The notes under the pieces are model-generated. The model had not been told where the DNA came from. It made no database searches and was given only the letters and a program-made list of their open reading frames with translations. From GWF2-43-63 sp035390965 (GTDB lineage Bacteria > Bacteroidota > Bacteroidia > Bacteroidales > DTU049), in NCBI GenBank assembly GCA_035390965.1, contig DAOPKE010000023.1, positions 1 through 33,425 of the forward strand: a stretch of DNA of 33,425 nucleotides, given 5' to 3'. This document shows positions 8,027 to 15,424 of this stretch, piece by piece. A program made the translations under genes and the position numbers. Position 1 is the stretch's first letter, and every line of letters starts with the position of its first letter.

Positions 8027-10561
8027 TTAAAAAAGCAAGCCCCCTATCTTCACAACGCCAAAAGCCACAAACCATGCAACAGCAGTGGTGTACACCACCG
8101 TAAACAAGGCCCATTTCCAACCTCCGGTTTCTTTTCGGATGGCAGCAACAACCGCCACACATGGAAAATAAAGCAATACAAACATTAAAAAGGCAAATCC
8201 GGTTACAGGATTCAGGACGGGTTTACCACCTGCATCAGAAACCAACTGTTCGCCCAGTGTTTTGCCGGCAGGATGTTTAATGGCAGAAATGCGTCCTCCT
8301 TTGTCATTGTGTTCATTTGAAAACAAAACCGACATGGTTGAGACAACAACTTCTTTTGCTGCAACACCAGCCACCAGACTAACGGACAAGCGCCAATCAA
8401 AACCAAGCGGTTCCATCACCGGCTGAATAAATTTGCCAATACGTCCGATATAACTGTTTTCCTGACGCTCCGATTCGATTTGCTGAAGAACAAGCTGATG
8501 TTCGCCTGCCAGCGCCACGCTGTCTTTTTCGCCCGGCCACACAACCTCTGTTTCCCTGTTTTTCTGCATCTGCGCTTCGATAAGAGCTAATTTTTCGGAC
8601 AACTGAGGTGAAGGTTCATTTTTACGTGGAAAATATCCAAGCGCCCAGATAAGAACAGATGCAATGAGAATGATCCCACCCATTTTTTTCAGATATTGAG
8701 AAGCACGGAACCACATATGGCGCAAAATAGCATGATGCGTAGGCATCCGATATGGTGGGAGTTCCATCACAAAAGGCGCTTCAGTTTTACGAAAAATAGT
8801 TTTCTTGAAAAACAAGGAAAACAAAACAGCAAATAAAACCCCAATTGCATAAACAAGAAACAACATCCAAACTGCATTTTGCGGAAACAGAGCCCCGATA
8901 ACAAGGATATATACCGGTAACCGTGCACTGCACGACATAAATGGATTTATAAGAATCGTCAGCAGGCGATCGGTAGGATTTTCAAGGGTGCGTGTAGCCA
9001 TAATTGCCGGGACATTACACCCAAAACCCATAATCATCGGAATAAACGATTTTCCATGAAGTCCGATTCTATGCATGACTTTATCCATTAAAAAAGCAAT
9101 ACGGGCCATATAACCGGTATCTTCCATAATGGCTATGAAAAGAAACAGAATAAGAATATTGGGCAAAAAGACCAGCACACCACCAACCCCTCCAATTATT
9201 CCATCGACCATTAAATCCTTAAACCAACCATCGTGCATCACCGCAGCAATCTGCTCTCCGATCCATCCCACCCCCAATTCCATCCAGTGCATAGGAAACG
9301 AGCCCACGAAAAAAGTAGAAAAGAACATCAGCCAGATAAAAAACAAAAAAATGGGAAAACCCAGAAAACGATGTGTAAGAATGCGATCAATGCGCTGGGT
9401 GGCAGATGAAAAGGAATCCTTACGCACACCCGACCGATATGTTTCCTTGAGGGCACCGGCAATAAATCCATAGCGTGCATCAGCAATCAATGACTCTGTA
9501 TCACTATGATAAATGGCCGATATTGTTTCAGATTCCTTACGGGCAACATCATGCACTTTTTCAAAATCCTTGCGGGATGCAGCCGCCAGGGCCTCCCTGT
9601 CATTTTCAAGCAATTTGATGGCATAAAAACGCGATGAAACCATTTCTTTCAAAAAATGACTCTCGCACATTTGCTCAGAAATTCTTTCAATGGCATTTTC
9701 AATTTCCATTACAAATCGGATCTCCGCTTTTCGAACATGCAGACTCTGATTTTCATACAATTCAACTACTTTCGACAATAGCTCATGAACCCCTTTGTTT
9801 CGATGCCCTACCGTTGGCTGAAAAGGAATCCCCAACATCTCACCAAGACTTTTATAATCAAAATAATCGCCTTTGGCAAGCAACTCATCATGCATATTCA
9901 ATGCTATAACCACCGGAATATCAAGTTCCATCAATTGTGTGGTCAAAAATAAATTACGTTCCAGATTGGAAGCGTCTATCACGTTGATGATGAAATCCGG
10001 CGGTGATGAAATCAATTGCTTACGCACAAACAATTCTTCAGGACTGTAGGCCGAAAGACTATATGTTCCTGGTAAATCAATCAGGTTGATTTTATAATCC
10101 CTGAAACGGAATGAACCCGTTTTTGCTTCAACAGTAACCCCACTGTAATTACCGACATGCTCCGTAGAACCTGATGCAAAATTAAAAAGAGTGGTCTTTC
10201 CGCAATTCGGATTACCAACAATGGCCACGTCTATTTCCTTCGATCTCAGAATGGCTTTGCGCTCAAGCACTTCATAGGCCAGATTGCTGCTTGTTGTTCC
10301 TGCTGAATTCATTTCACTCTCTTCAAACTGTAACATTTCCTCCGTTACAACTTCAATGGAACGTGATTCGCTCCTGCGAAGACTGATTTCATAATCCATC
10401 AGGCGATATTCAACCGGATCCTGCAATGGGGCTTTACGTACGACTTCTATCCTCCGGCCAGGAGTAAAACCCATCTCAATCACCCGCTTGCGGAATGCTC
10501 CACTGCCTCGAACCTTTACAACATACCCAATCTGACCGGGGTTCAAATCGTTTAACGTCAT
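8027..10561 (-). CDS. feoB: Ferrous iron transporter, FeoA-FeoB fusion
   Basis: This 844-residue inner-membrane Fe(II) importer combines two proteins that are separate in enterobacteria. Residues 1 to about 72 are a FeoA SH3-like domain (LNDLNPGQIGYVVKVRGSG, EMGFTPGRRIEVV). After a linker, the FeoB GTPase domain shows G1 GNPNCGKT at 116-123, G2 T143, G3 DLPG at 162-165 and G4 NMHD at 222-225. A helical regulatory region and about eight membrane segments follow, including the core motifs IMGFGCNVPAIMATRTLEN and FVSLVAGVAAKEVVVSTM-like GVAAKEVV. The fusion and length are usual for Bacteroidota. It has its own promoter at 10589-10618 and a near-perfect palindrome at 10563-10581 just before the start codon, a likely operator. 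Downstream on the same strand are the secreted protein, thioferritin and peroxiredoxin genes, linking iron uptake to iron storage and peroxide defence. Confidence 0.95.
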   Translation of the reverse strand: MTLNDLNPGQIGYVVKVRGSGAFRKRVIEMGFTPGRRIEVVRKAPLQDPVEYRLMDYEISLRRSESRSIEVVTEEMLQFEESEMNSAGTTSSNLAYEVLERKAILRSKEIDVAIVGNPNCGKTTLFNFASGSTEHVGNYSGVTVEAKTGSFRFRDYKINLIDLPGTYSLSAYSPEELFVRKQLISSPPDFIINVIDASNLERNLFLTTQLMELDIPVVIALNMHDELLAKGDYFDYKSLGEMLGIPFQPTVGHRNKGVHELLSKVVELYENQSLHVRKAEIRFVMEIENAIERISEQMCESHFLKEMVSSRFYAIKLLENDREALAAASRKDFEKVHDVARKESETISAIYHSDTESLIADARYGFIAGALKETYRSGVRKDSFSSATQRIDRILTHRFLGFPIFLFFIWLMFFSTFFVGSFPMHWMELGVGWIGEQIAAVMHDGWFKDLMVDGIIGGVGGVLVFLPNILILFLFIAIMEDTGYMARIAFLMDKVMHRIGLHGKSFIPMIMGFGCNVPAIMATRTLENPTDRLLTILINPFMSCSARLPVYILVIGALFPQNAVWMLFLVYAIGVLFAVLFSLFFKKTIFRKTEAPFVMELPPYRMPTHHAILRHMWFRASQYLKKMGGIILIASVLIWALGYFPRKNEPSPQLSEKLALIEAQMQKNRETEVVWPGEKDSVALAGEHQLVLQQIESERQENSYIGRIGKFIQPVMEPLGFDWRLSVSLVAGVAAKEVVVSTMSVLFSNEHNDKGGRISAIKHPAGKTLGEQLVSDAGGKPVLNPVTGFAFLMFVLLYFPCVAVVAAIRKETGGWKWALFTVVYTTAVAWFVAFGVVKIGGLLF

Positions 10562-10562
10562 T

Positions 10563-10581
10563 ATTTAGATTTAATTTAAAT
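10563..10581. promoter_or_regulatory. Candidate iron-regulator operator upstream of feoB
   Basis: ATTTAGATT-T-AATTTAAAT is a 19-bp dyad with 9-bp arms around one central base and a single mismatched pair. It begins 2 bp before the feoB start codon and ends about at the predicted transcription start, a classic repressor position. The 19-bp length is like Fur and DtxR-family operators, though the bases match neither consensus closely. The local A/T richness means chance cannot be excluded. Confidence 0.4.
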
Positions 10582-10588
10582 AACATTG

Positions 10589-10618
10589 CAAAATTAATGA
10601 AGTTTTTTGTATCAACAA
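10589..10618 (-). promoter_or_regulatory. Promoter of feoB
   Basis: On the minus strand, TTG (10616-10618) lies 19 bp upstream of TAATTTTG (10589-10596), an ideal Bacteroidota promoter. The predicted start near 10583 gives a leader of about 20 nt before the feoB ATG, almost all of it occupied by the palindrome at 10563-10581. Confidence 0.65.
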
Positions 10619-10660
10619 TAATAAAATGATACTTTATGATATAAAACAGGGGCAACTTTT

Positions 10661-10705
10661 AACAACAAAAAAACAAGCGGAATTTCCGGTACGGAAACTT
10701 CGCCT
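10661..10705 (-). terminator. Terminator of the C10 peptidase gene
   Basis: Read on the minus strand, AGGCGAAGTTTCCG, a TAC loop and CGGAAATTCCGCTT form a 14-position stem with one mismatch and two or three G-T pairs. It is followed by G and a run of seven Ts. It starts 21 bp after the C10 stop codon and separates that gene from feoB. Confidence 0.8.
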
Positions 10706-10726
10706 GTTCAAGCACAAAACGTTTTT

Positions 10727-12427
10727 TTACTGAATCTGTATAAAAGCAGAGAATGAATCGCTCTCGCCGATAAAACGAAGACCATACGTTCCTTCACTCA
10801 GCGAACCAACTTCAAGCAATTCAGACTGTACCGGATTGTCAACAACCATGATGGTCTGACCTGACATTGATACAAGCTCGATGCGAATAACCGCGGGTAA
10901 AATCATCGGATCGATTTCGATATTCATGTACTCATCGGCCGGATTTGGAAAGACTGAAATTTTACCTTCATTCCAGGCCTCTTCAATTCCAGCTAGGCAA
11001 GTAGTATAGAATAATTTAAACCCATCGGCACGCAGCAGATTATCGGACTGGAAAACGATATGAGCAGAGGGTCCCCAGACAAGAATTTCGGATGGCAACT
11101 CAAAACCAGTAACGGATGTTACCATTGGATCAGATGTAGAAGTTCCGTTATAAATATACACAACATCCATATCTTTATCCAATGCGACTTCCGTAAAATG
11201 AATATATATCAATCCTGCATCGGCAGGCTGAATGGTCCATGAACAATTGGTCCCATTTCCATATTTATTTACTCCGCTGCCATCTTCAATGGTATCGGTC
11301 ATTGCTGTATAAACTGAGGATGGCTGACAATATTCAACATCACCAATAGCCGGTTCTACACCAAAAATAGCTGCCTGCCCGTCATTAAACCCCAGCATAC
11401 TGCTGAGCATAAAATAACCATTGGAAGATCCGCCCCAGCCCCAGTTGATATGAAGTCTGTTGCTGTTGTCAATTCCATCGCAAACAAACGCATGACCGCC
11501 CGATGAGCTATGTCCGCTATAATAAACCGGTCGCCTGCAACGTAGTTCATTGTCGATAAGCTGAATCCAGAATTCATCAGACGTATTGTCTCTCTCAGCA
11601 AAAAATGCGTAATCAGCATATCCAAAATGATCCGCAAAAGCATAGGCGGCATCCTGCGAACTGGCACCAGATCCATCAAAATCATAGCCCATATTCACCG
11701 AAACGCCTGCATGATACAACAATTGAGCTATGTATGAATTATTGGTTGTTATTGAATTCGGCATTGCAGCCCAGTTGTAGGAGGCCTGACTGAAATCGAC
11801 ATGAATGTTTGAATAATTACCTGTTCCATAAATATTAGAACCTGTACCCACCGGTGGATAGTTGTGATATTTCATCACCTGACCCATGGCCGTGGCCACA
11901 CAACCAGCATAACAATGACCACAGGGACCAGTTGCAGCTTCAGGCACACTGTCATTGTAATAACAATCCTGATTCCATGTAGTGGATAGAAGAGGTGTTA
12001 CGGCCGATTTCAGATACACCGGCAGCTCGCCATACTTCGACAATGATTTCCATTCGGCCTCTACCAAAGCATCGGGAACCGCTTTTTCGCTGATTGCTTT
12101 TTCAATTCCGGCATTCACGCCTATGTAATAATCCATGACCGGCGCCGGCAATTGCGCATCCAGACGTGATTCAAAGGAATAGGCAATAACAGGGGTTACT
12201 GTTTTTTCACTGGAGATTACAACAAAAGAAGTATTGCTTTCATCGGTGAAATAATACAGGTGATTCATACCTTTTGTTTCAACTGACACGGGCTTGAGTG
12301 AGATAGACCGTGATGCTTTTGACGTCATAAAATTCTGAGCAAGGGTCAATGCTTCGGATTGACTAACTTTTTGCGCCATGGATGCAAATGCAAACAGCAT
12401 TAAAACAAAAGAAGAAAGAATTCTCAT
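10727..12427 (-). CDS. Secreted C10 (streptopain-like) cysteine protease with CUB and T9SS domain
   Basis: The 566-residue protein has, in order: a signal peptide (MRILSSFVLMLFAFASMAQ), an SpI-like propeptide (about 20-120), a C10 catalytic domain (about 140-360), a CUB-like beta-sandwich (about 366-477) and a C-terminal type IX secretion sorting domain (about 484-566). Catalytic C176 is in CYAGCVATAMGQV and H312 in GGHAFVCDG, followed by INWGWGG, the conserved aromatic stretch of the family. The sorting domain has FPNPADEYMNIEI and a GTYGLRF end. The CUB part carries a disulfide-like Cys pair and DMDVVYIYNG. The protein is therefore expected to be exported through the T9SS and released or anchored at the cell surface to digest proteins. 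I chose the ATG at 12427, because an in-frame ATG at 12472 overlaps the promoter. Monocistronic, with its own promoter and terminator. Confidence 0.92.
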   Translation of the reverse strand: MRILSSFVLMLFAFASMAQKVSQSEALTLAQNFMTSKASRSISLKPVSVETKGMNHLYYFTDESNTSFVVISSEKTVTPVIAYSFESRLDAQLPAPVMDYYIGVNAGIEKAISEKAVPDALVEAEWKSLSKYGELPVYLKSAVTPLLSTTWNQDCYYNDSVPEAATGPCGHCYAGCVATAMGQVMKYHNYPPVGTGSNIYGTGNYSNIHVDFSQASYNWAAMPNSITTNNSYIAQLLYHAGVSVNMGYDFDGSGASSQDAAYAFADHFGYADYAFFAERDNTSDEFWIQLIDNELRCRRPVYYSGHSSSGGHAFVCDGIDNSNRLHINWGWGGSSNGYFMLSSMLGFNDGQAAIFGVEPAIGDVEYCQPSSVYTAMTDTIEDGSGVNKYGNGTNCSWTIQPADAGLIYIHFTEVALDKDMDVVYIYNGTSTSDPMVTSVTGFELPSEILVWGPSAHIVFQSDNLLRADGFKLFYTTCLAGIEEAWNEGKISVFPNPADEYMNIEIDPMILPAVIRIELVSMSGQTIMVVDNPVQSELLEVGSLSEGTYGLRFIGESDSFSAFIQIQ

Positions 12428-12443
12428 GGGTAAGGATTTTGTA

Positions 12444-12472
12444 CAAAAATATGCAATCTTTGCATTAGACAA
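12444..12472 (-). promoter_or_regulatory. Promoter of the C10 peptidase gene
   Basis: Minus-strand TTG (12470-12472) lies 18 bp upstream of TATTTTTG (12444-12451). The predicted transcript start, near 12438, leaves about 10 nt before the ATG at 12427. This decides against the longer reading frame starting at 12472. Confidence 0.55.
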
Positions 12473-12654
12473 TAAAAATTATTTATTGTTGCAAGGCCAT
12501 AAAAATCAGTCGCTTACATAATCCGCAATTCAATAAACCAATGTTCTAAAACAAAGCTGACAGCGACAATAAGCCACTATTTATCCTGTAAAAACCGTAA
12601 ACTGATTTAAACAACACCAAAACTGATTGGTCATGATGATGCAGATTGTAAGTT

Positions 12655-13419
12655 TCAGAAATCAATATCCAGCACCGACGGACAATGATCGCTGTGCATT
12701 GCATCTGGCCAGATTTCGGCACTTTTTAGTTTTGAGCGGAGCGATTCGGTAGCCATGATATAATCAATTCTCCATCCCTTATTATTAGCGCGGGCATTGG
12801 CGCGGAAACTCCACCAGGTGTAGTTGTGCGGCTCTTTGTTGAAATGCCGGAAACTGTCGATGTATTCGTGACTTAAAAATTTCGTAAGCCACTCACGCTC
12901 TTCGGGCAGGAAGCCGGAACTCTTTGCATTGCCGACCGGATCATGGATGTCAATCTTTTCGTGTGCAATATTGTAATCGCCGCACAAAAGCAGATTGGGC
13001 CTTTCTTTGCGCAATTCCTGCACATAATCGAGATAGCGGTCGAGCCATGTCATTTTGAATGCCTGTCGCTCATCACCAGAAGTGCCCGATGGATGATAGG
13101 CAGAGACAATGCTCAAGTCGCCGAAATCAGCACGGATAAAACGGCCTTCGTAATCATATTCGGCAATGCCCATACCAGCAACAACTTTGTCCGGCTGTAT
13201 GCGTGTGATTATTCCGACGCCGCTGTAGCCTTTCTTCTGCGCACTGTAAAAATAAGTTTTATACCCGAGTGCTTCGAATTCCATGACCGGAATCTGATCG
13301 GGCTGTGCTTTGGTTTCCTGTACACACACCACATCGGCATCGCTCTGCGTGAGCCATTCGAGAAATCCCTTACCGATGGCGGCGCGGATTCCGTTGAGAT
13401 TATAAGTGACAACTTTCAT
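12655..13419 (-). CDS. xth: Exodeoxyribonuclease III
   Basis: The 254-residue DNA-repair enzyme acts as an AP endonuclease and 3'-5' exonuclease/phosphatase on damaged ends. It is a full-length ExoIII/Ape1 fold (EEP superfamily) and all key residues are visible: N7 (TYNLNG), E35 (VQETKAQ), Y108 (SAYHPSG), D148 and N150 (CGDYNIAHEKIDIHD), and D244-H245 (HSDHCPS). The tryptophan-rich YTWWSFR and GWRIDYIM motifs are also present. No signal peptide, so cytoplasmic. Its start codon comes 2 bp after the stop of the M14 peptidase gene, so the two are probably translated from one mRNA, although their functions appear unrelated. No convincing terminator was found downstream. Confidence 0.95.
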   Translation of the reverse strand: MKVVTYNLNGIRAAIGKGFLEWLTQSDADVVCVQETKAQPDQIPVMEFEALGYKTYFYSAQKKGYSGVGIITRIQPDKVVAGMGIAEYDYEGRFIRADFGDLSIVSAYHPSGTSGDERQAFKMTWLDRYLDYVQELRKERPNLLLCGDYNIAHEKIDIHDPVGNAKSSGFLPEEREWLTKFLSHEYIDSFRHFNKEPHNYTWWSFRANARANNKGWRIDYIMATESLRSKLKSAEIWPDAMHSDHCPSVLDIDF

Positions 13420-13421
13420 AT

Positions 13422-15203
13422 TTATTTTTGTGGTAATAATTTTTCCAATTCAGTCTGATCCGTAATTTTCAATACCGGATATACACAATACAGCTGATCG
13501 CGATACACCGTATGATTATACACCCAGTTCATCTGCAGCCATTGATTGGATGCAAATACAGAATCGCTTTTCTTCAATGCTTCAAACTCCGCTTTCAGTG
13601 CCGGATTTTCATCAAACATTTTTTCAGCCATGGGTTCAAGCACATACATTTCGCCATATTCCTTCTGCTCGAAAATTGCATTGAAAAAGCCCCATTTCAG
13701 GAAACTGTCTTCCGAAGCGGCATCGAGCAACCAAACCAATACTTTTATTTTTGGCTGTTTTACCAAAACAAGAGCCGATCCTTTTGGAATATTCATTGTC
13801 GTATCAAATTCCTGAATGTTGAAGGACGGCTGAAAACGCCCTTCAAAACAGGTCTTCGGGAACTTTACATTGTTTAGTTTTGATACGGTTACATGCAATG
13901 CAACATCTTTAGATGATGTAATAACACTGATTCCATGGAGCTTTACACGTTCAATCACATCCACCCATTCTACAGGAATCACATAGGCCAGCGGTAGTTT
14001 TATGCTGTCACTCACATACACTTTATCAAACAAAGGAATTTTCCATGTAACCGGTTTTGTATTGTCATATTTGTAATAAATGCCGCCTGTGATGCCGCTT
14101 TTCAGGGTGTCAAACTGCATTCCGAGAAAGTCTATAATGGTGCTATCATTCATATCCGTTGCAAGTGCTATTGGAAAAGGTGACAGGGCAAACTTATCAG
14201 AAACGCGCTCCTGATCAGCCCCACGAAGTATTGACATATAGCTTTCATGATTATCGGATAAATATTTAAATGTGTGAAACAACATGTTTTTTGTTGCATT
14301 CACACGTACCTTATATGGCTTCAGCATATGTGTTTCAATGAGCAAACACGGACGATCCGAAAGGATGGTATAACCATGCGAAAGCATCGGGCGCGAGCCA
14401 TACGTAATAAGTCCGCTGCGAGGATTGTGCCATTGGCGGAAAGCCACATAAGGAAATATAGGCATGCCATCGCGATTCATTTTTTCCGAAACAAAAGGAA
14501 TATATTTTTTAGTACACCATGCAGCCACTGTAGGATTCAGTGTTTGAAAAGCATCCAGCCCATAAGTCAGCGGATATTGATAATCGGCACCATCGGTAGT
14601 ATGACAATCAATCAAAAAATGAGGATTAATTTCATTATACAATTTCAGCCATGCCTGCATTTCAGGCGCATCAGCTTTCATGAAATCACGATTAAGATTA
14701 AGATTCTGAGCATTTGTTCGCCAGCCCATCTGCTCCGGACCGTTTTGGTTAATGCGGTTATACGGACCAAAACGCTTCAATCCATCCACATTAAAGCATG
14801 GAATGAAAAGAATGCGAACATTCCGAAGCATCGGTCTCATTTCAGGTTTCGTCATCAGGTCGCGCAGAAAAAGAAATCCGGCTTCAACGCCTTCGGGCTC
14901 TCCTGGATGAATTCCGGCCTGTATCCACAAGGTGATTTTATCGGTTGTCTTCGAACCATCATCTATCATAAGGTATGGCAAATCATCTCCCTGAGACGAT
15001 TTTCCGAATGATTTAAAAGAAACTTCGCTGTACAACGAATCTGTCAGACGACAATAATGAATAATTTCATCATACGTCATTGTCACATTCTGACCTTTCG
15101 ATTCATAAGGGATGGAGAAGGTTTTCGTTTGCGCTTCAACATGTGAGGCAAACAAAAAAAACAAGGGAATAATTAAGACAGTTCTCATATAATTCGTTTT
15201 CAT
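13422..15203 (-). CDS. M14 family zinc carboxypeptidase, secreted
   Basis: The 593-residue protein has a signal peptide (residues 1 to about 24, ending HVEAQ) and an M14 metallocarboxypeptidase domain in its N-terminal two thirds. Zinc ligands are H99 and E102 (GIHPGEPEG) and H201 (IDCHTTDG). R172 in NLNLNRDF is the expected substrate-carboxylate arginine, and E290 in LLIETHMLKPY is the probable catalytic glutamate. Residues from about 360 form a beta-rich C-terminal extension without a sorting domain. Such enzymes trim C-terminal amino acids from peptides in the periplasm or outside the cell; the true substrate is unknown. A second in-frame ATG at codon 6 is possible. The start overlaps the stop of a small upstream ORF (ATGA), and xth follows after 2 bp. 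Confidence is high for the family, low for specificity. Confidence 0.9.
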   Translation of the reverse strand: MKTNYMRTVLIIPLFFLFASHVEAQTKTFSIPYESKGQNVTMTYDEIIHYCRLTDSLYSEVSFKSFGKSSQGDDLPYLMIDDGSKTTDKITLWIQAGIHPGEPEGVEAGFLFLRDLMTKPEMRPMLRNVRILFIPCFNVDGLKRFGPYNRINQNGPEQMGWRTNAQNLNLNRDFMKADAPEMQAWLKLYNEINPHFLIDCHTTDGADYQYPLTYGLDAFQTLNPTVAAWCTKKYIPFVSEKMNRDGMPIFPYVAFRQWHNPRSGLITYGSRPMLSHGYTILSDRPCLLIETHMLKPYKVRVNATKNMLFHTFKYLSDNHESYMSILRGADQERVSDKFALSPFPIALATDMNDSTIIDFLGMQFDTLKSGITGGIYYKYDNTKPVTWKIPLFDKVYVSDSIKLPLAYVIPVEWVDVIERVKLHGISVITSSKDVALHVTVSKLNNVKFPKTCFEGRFQPSFNIQEFDTTMNIPKGSALVLVKQPKIKVLVWLLDAASEDSFLKWGFFNAIFEQKEYGEMYVLEPMAEKMFDENPALKAEFEALKKSDSVFASNQWLQMNWVYNHTVYRDQLYCVYPVLKITDQTELEKLLPQK

Positions 15204-15424
15204 TTTCTTAATGTATCGATTCCATCTATATCCATGTTAGCACTTGTATTATTGACTGTTACAACAATACTCAGAAATATATTCATGCCACCAGAGCCAC
15301 ATTCAACCATATTCCTGACGTCAGGAAAATGGTCTGCGAATGTCTGGGACGCTGTTTTCAGAGATCGCATTTTTTTGACAATTTGAATTTTTATCAACAT
15401 CGGAACACAAAATTTATTGAACAC
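15200..15424 (-). pseudogene. Small ORF, possible DinD-like gene remnant
   Basis: This 74-codon ORF overlaps the end of tex by 11 bp and shares an ATGA overlap with the M14 start, so it fits neatly between two real genes. Its centre, FADHFPDVRNMVECGSGG, resembles from memory the DHFxDVRKMVxLGSG segment of DNA-damage-inducible protein D (DinD/BRO-like) proteins, which are about four times longer. The segments before and after do not continue that similarity. It may be a decayed fragment, a short real protein that couples tex and the peptidase, or chance. No signal peptide or known small-protein family is apparent. The call is tentative. Confidence 0.3.

Noticed and set aside
12428..12472. Longer N-terminus for the C10 protease
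   Set aside because: The extra codons overlap a TTG-N18-TATTTTTG promoter and would spoil the signal peptide at MRILSSF.
14274..15011. Plus-strand ORF of 245 codons
   Set aside because: It lies entirely antisense to the M14 peptidase, whose zinc and catalytic residues are intact; its translation has no family-like pattern.
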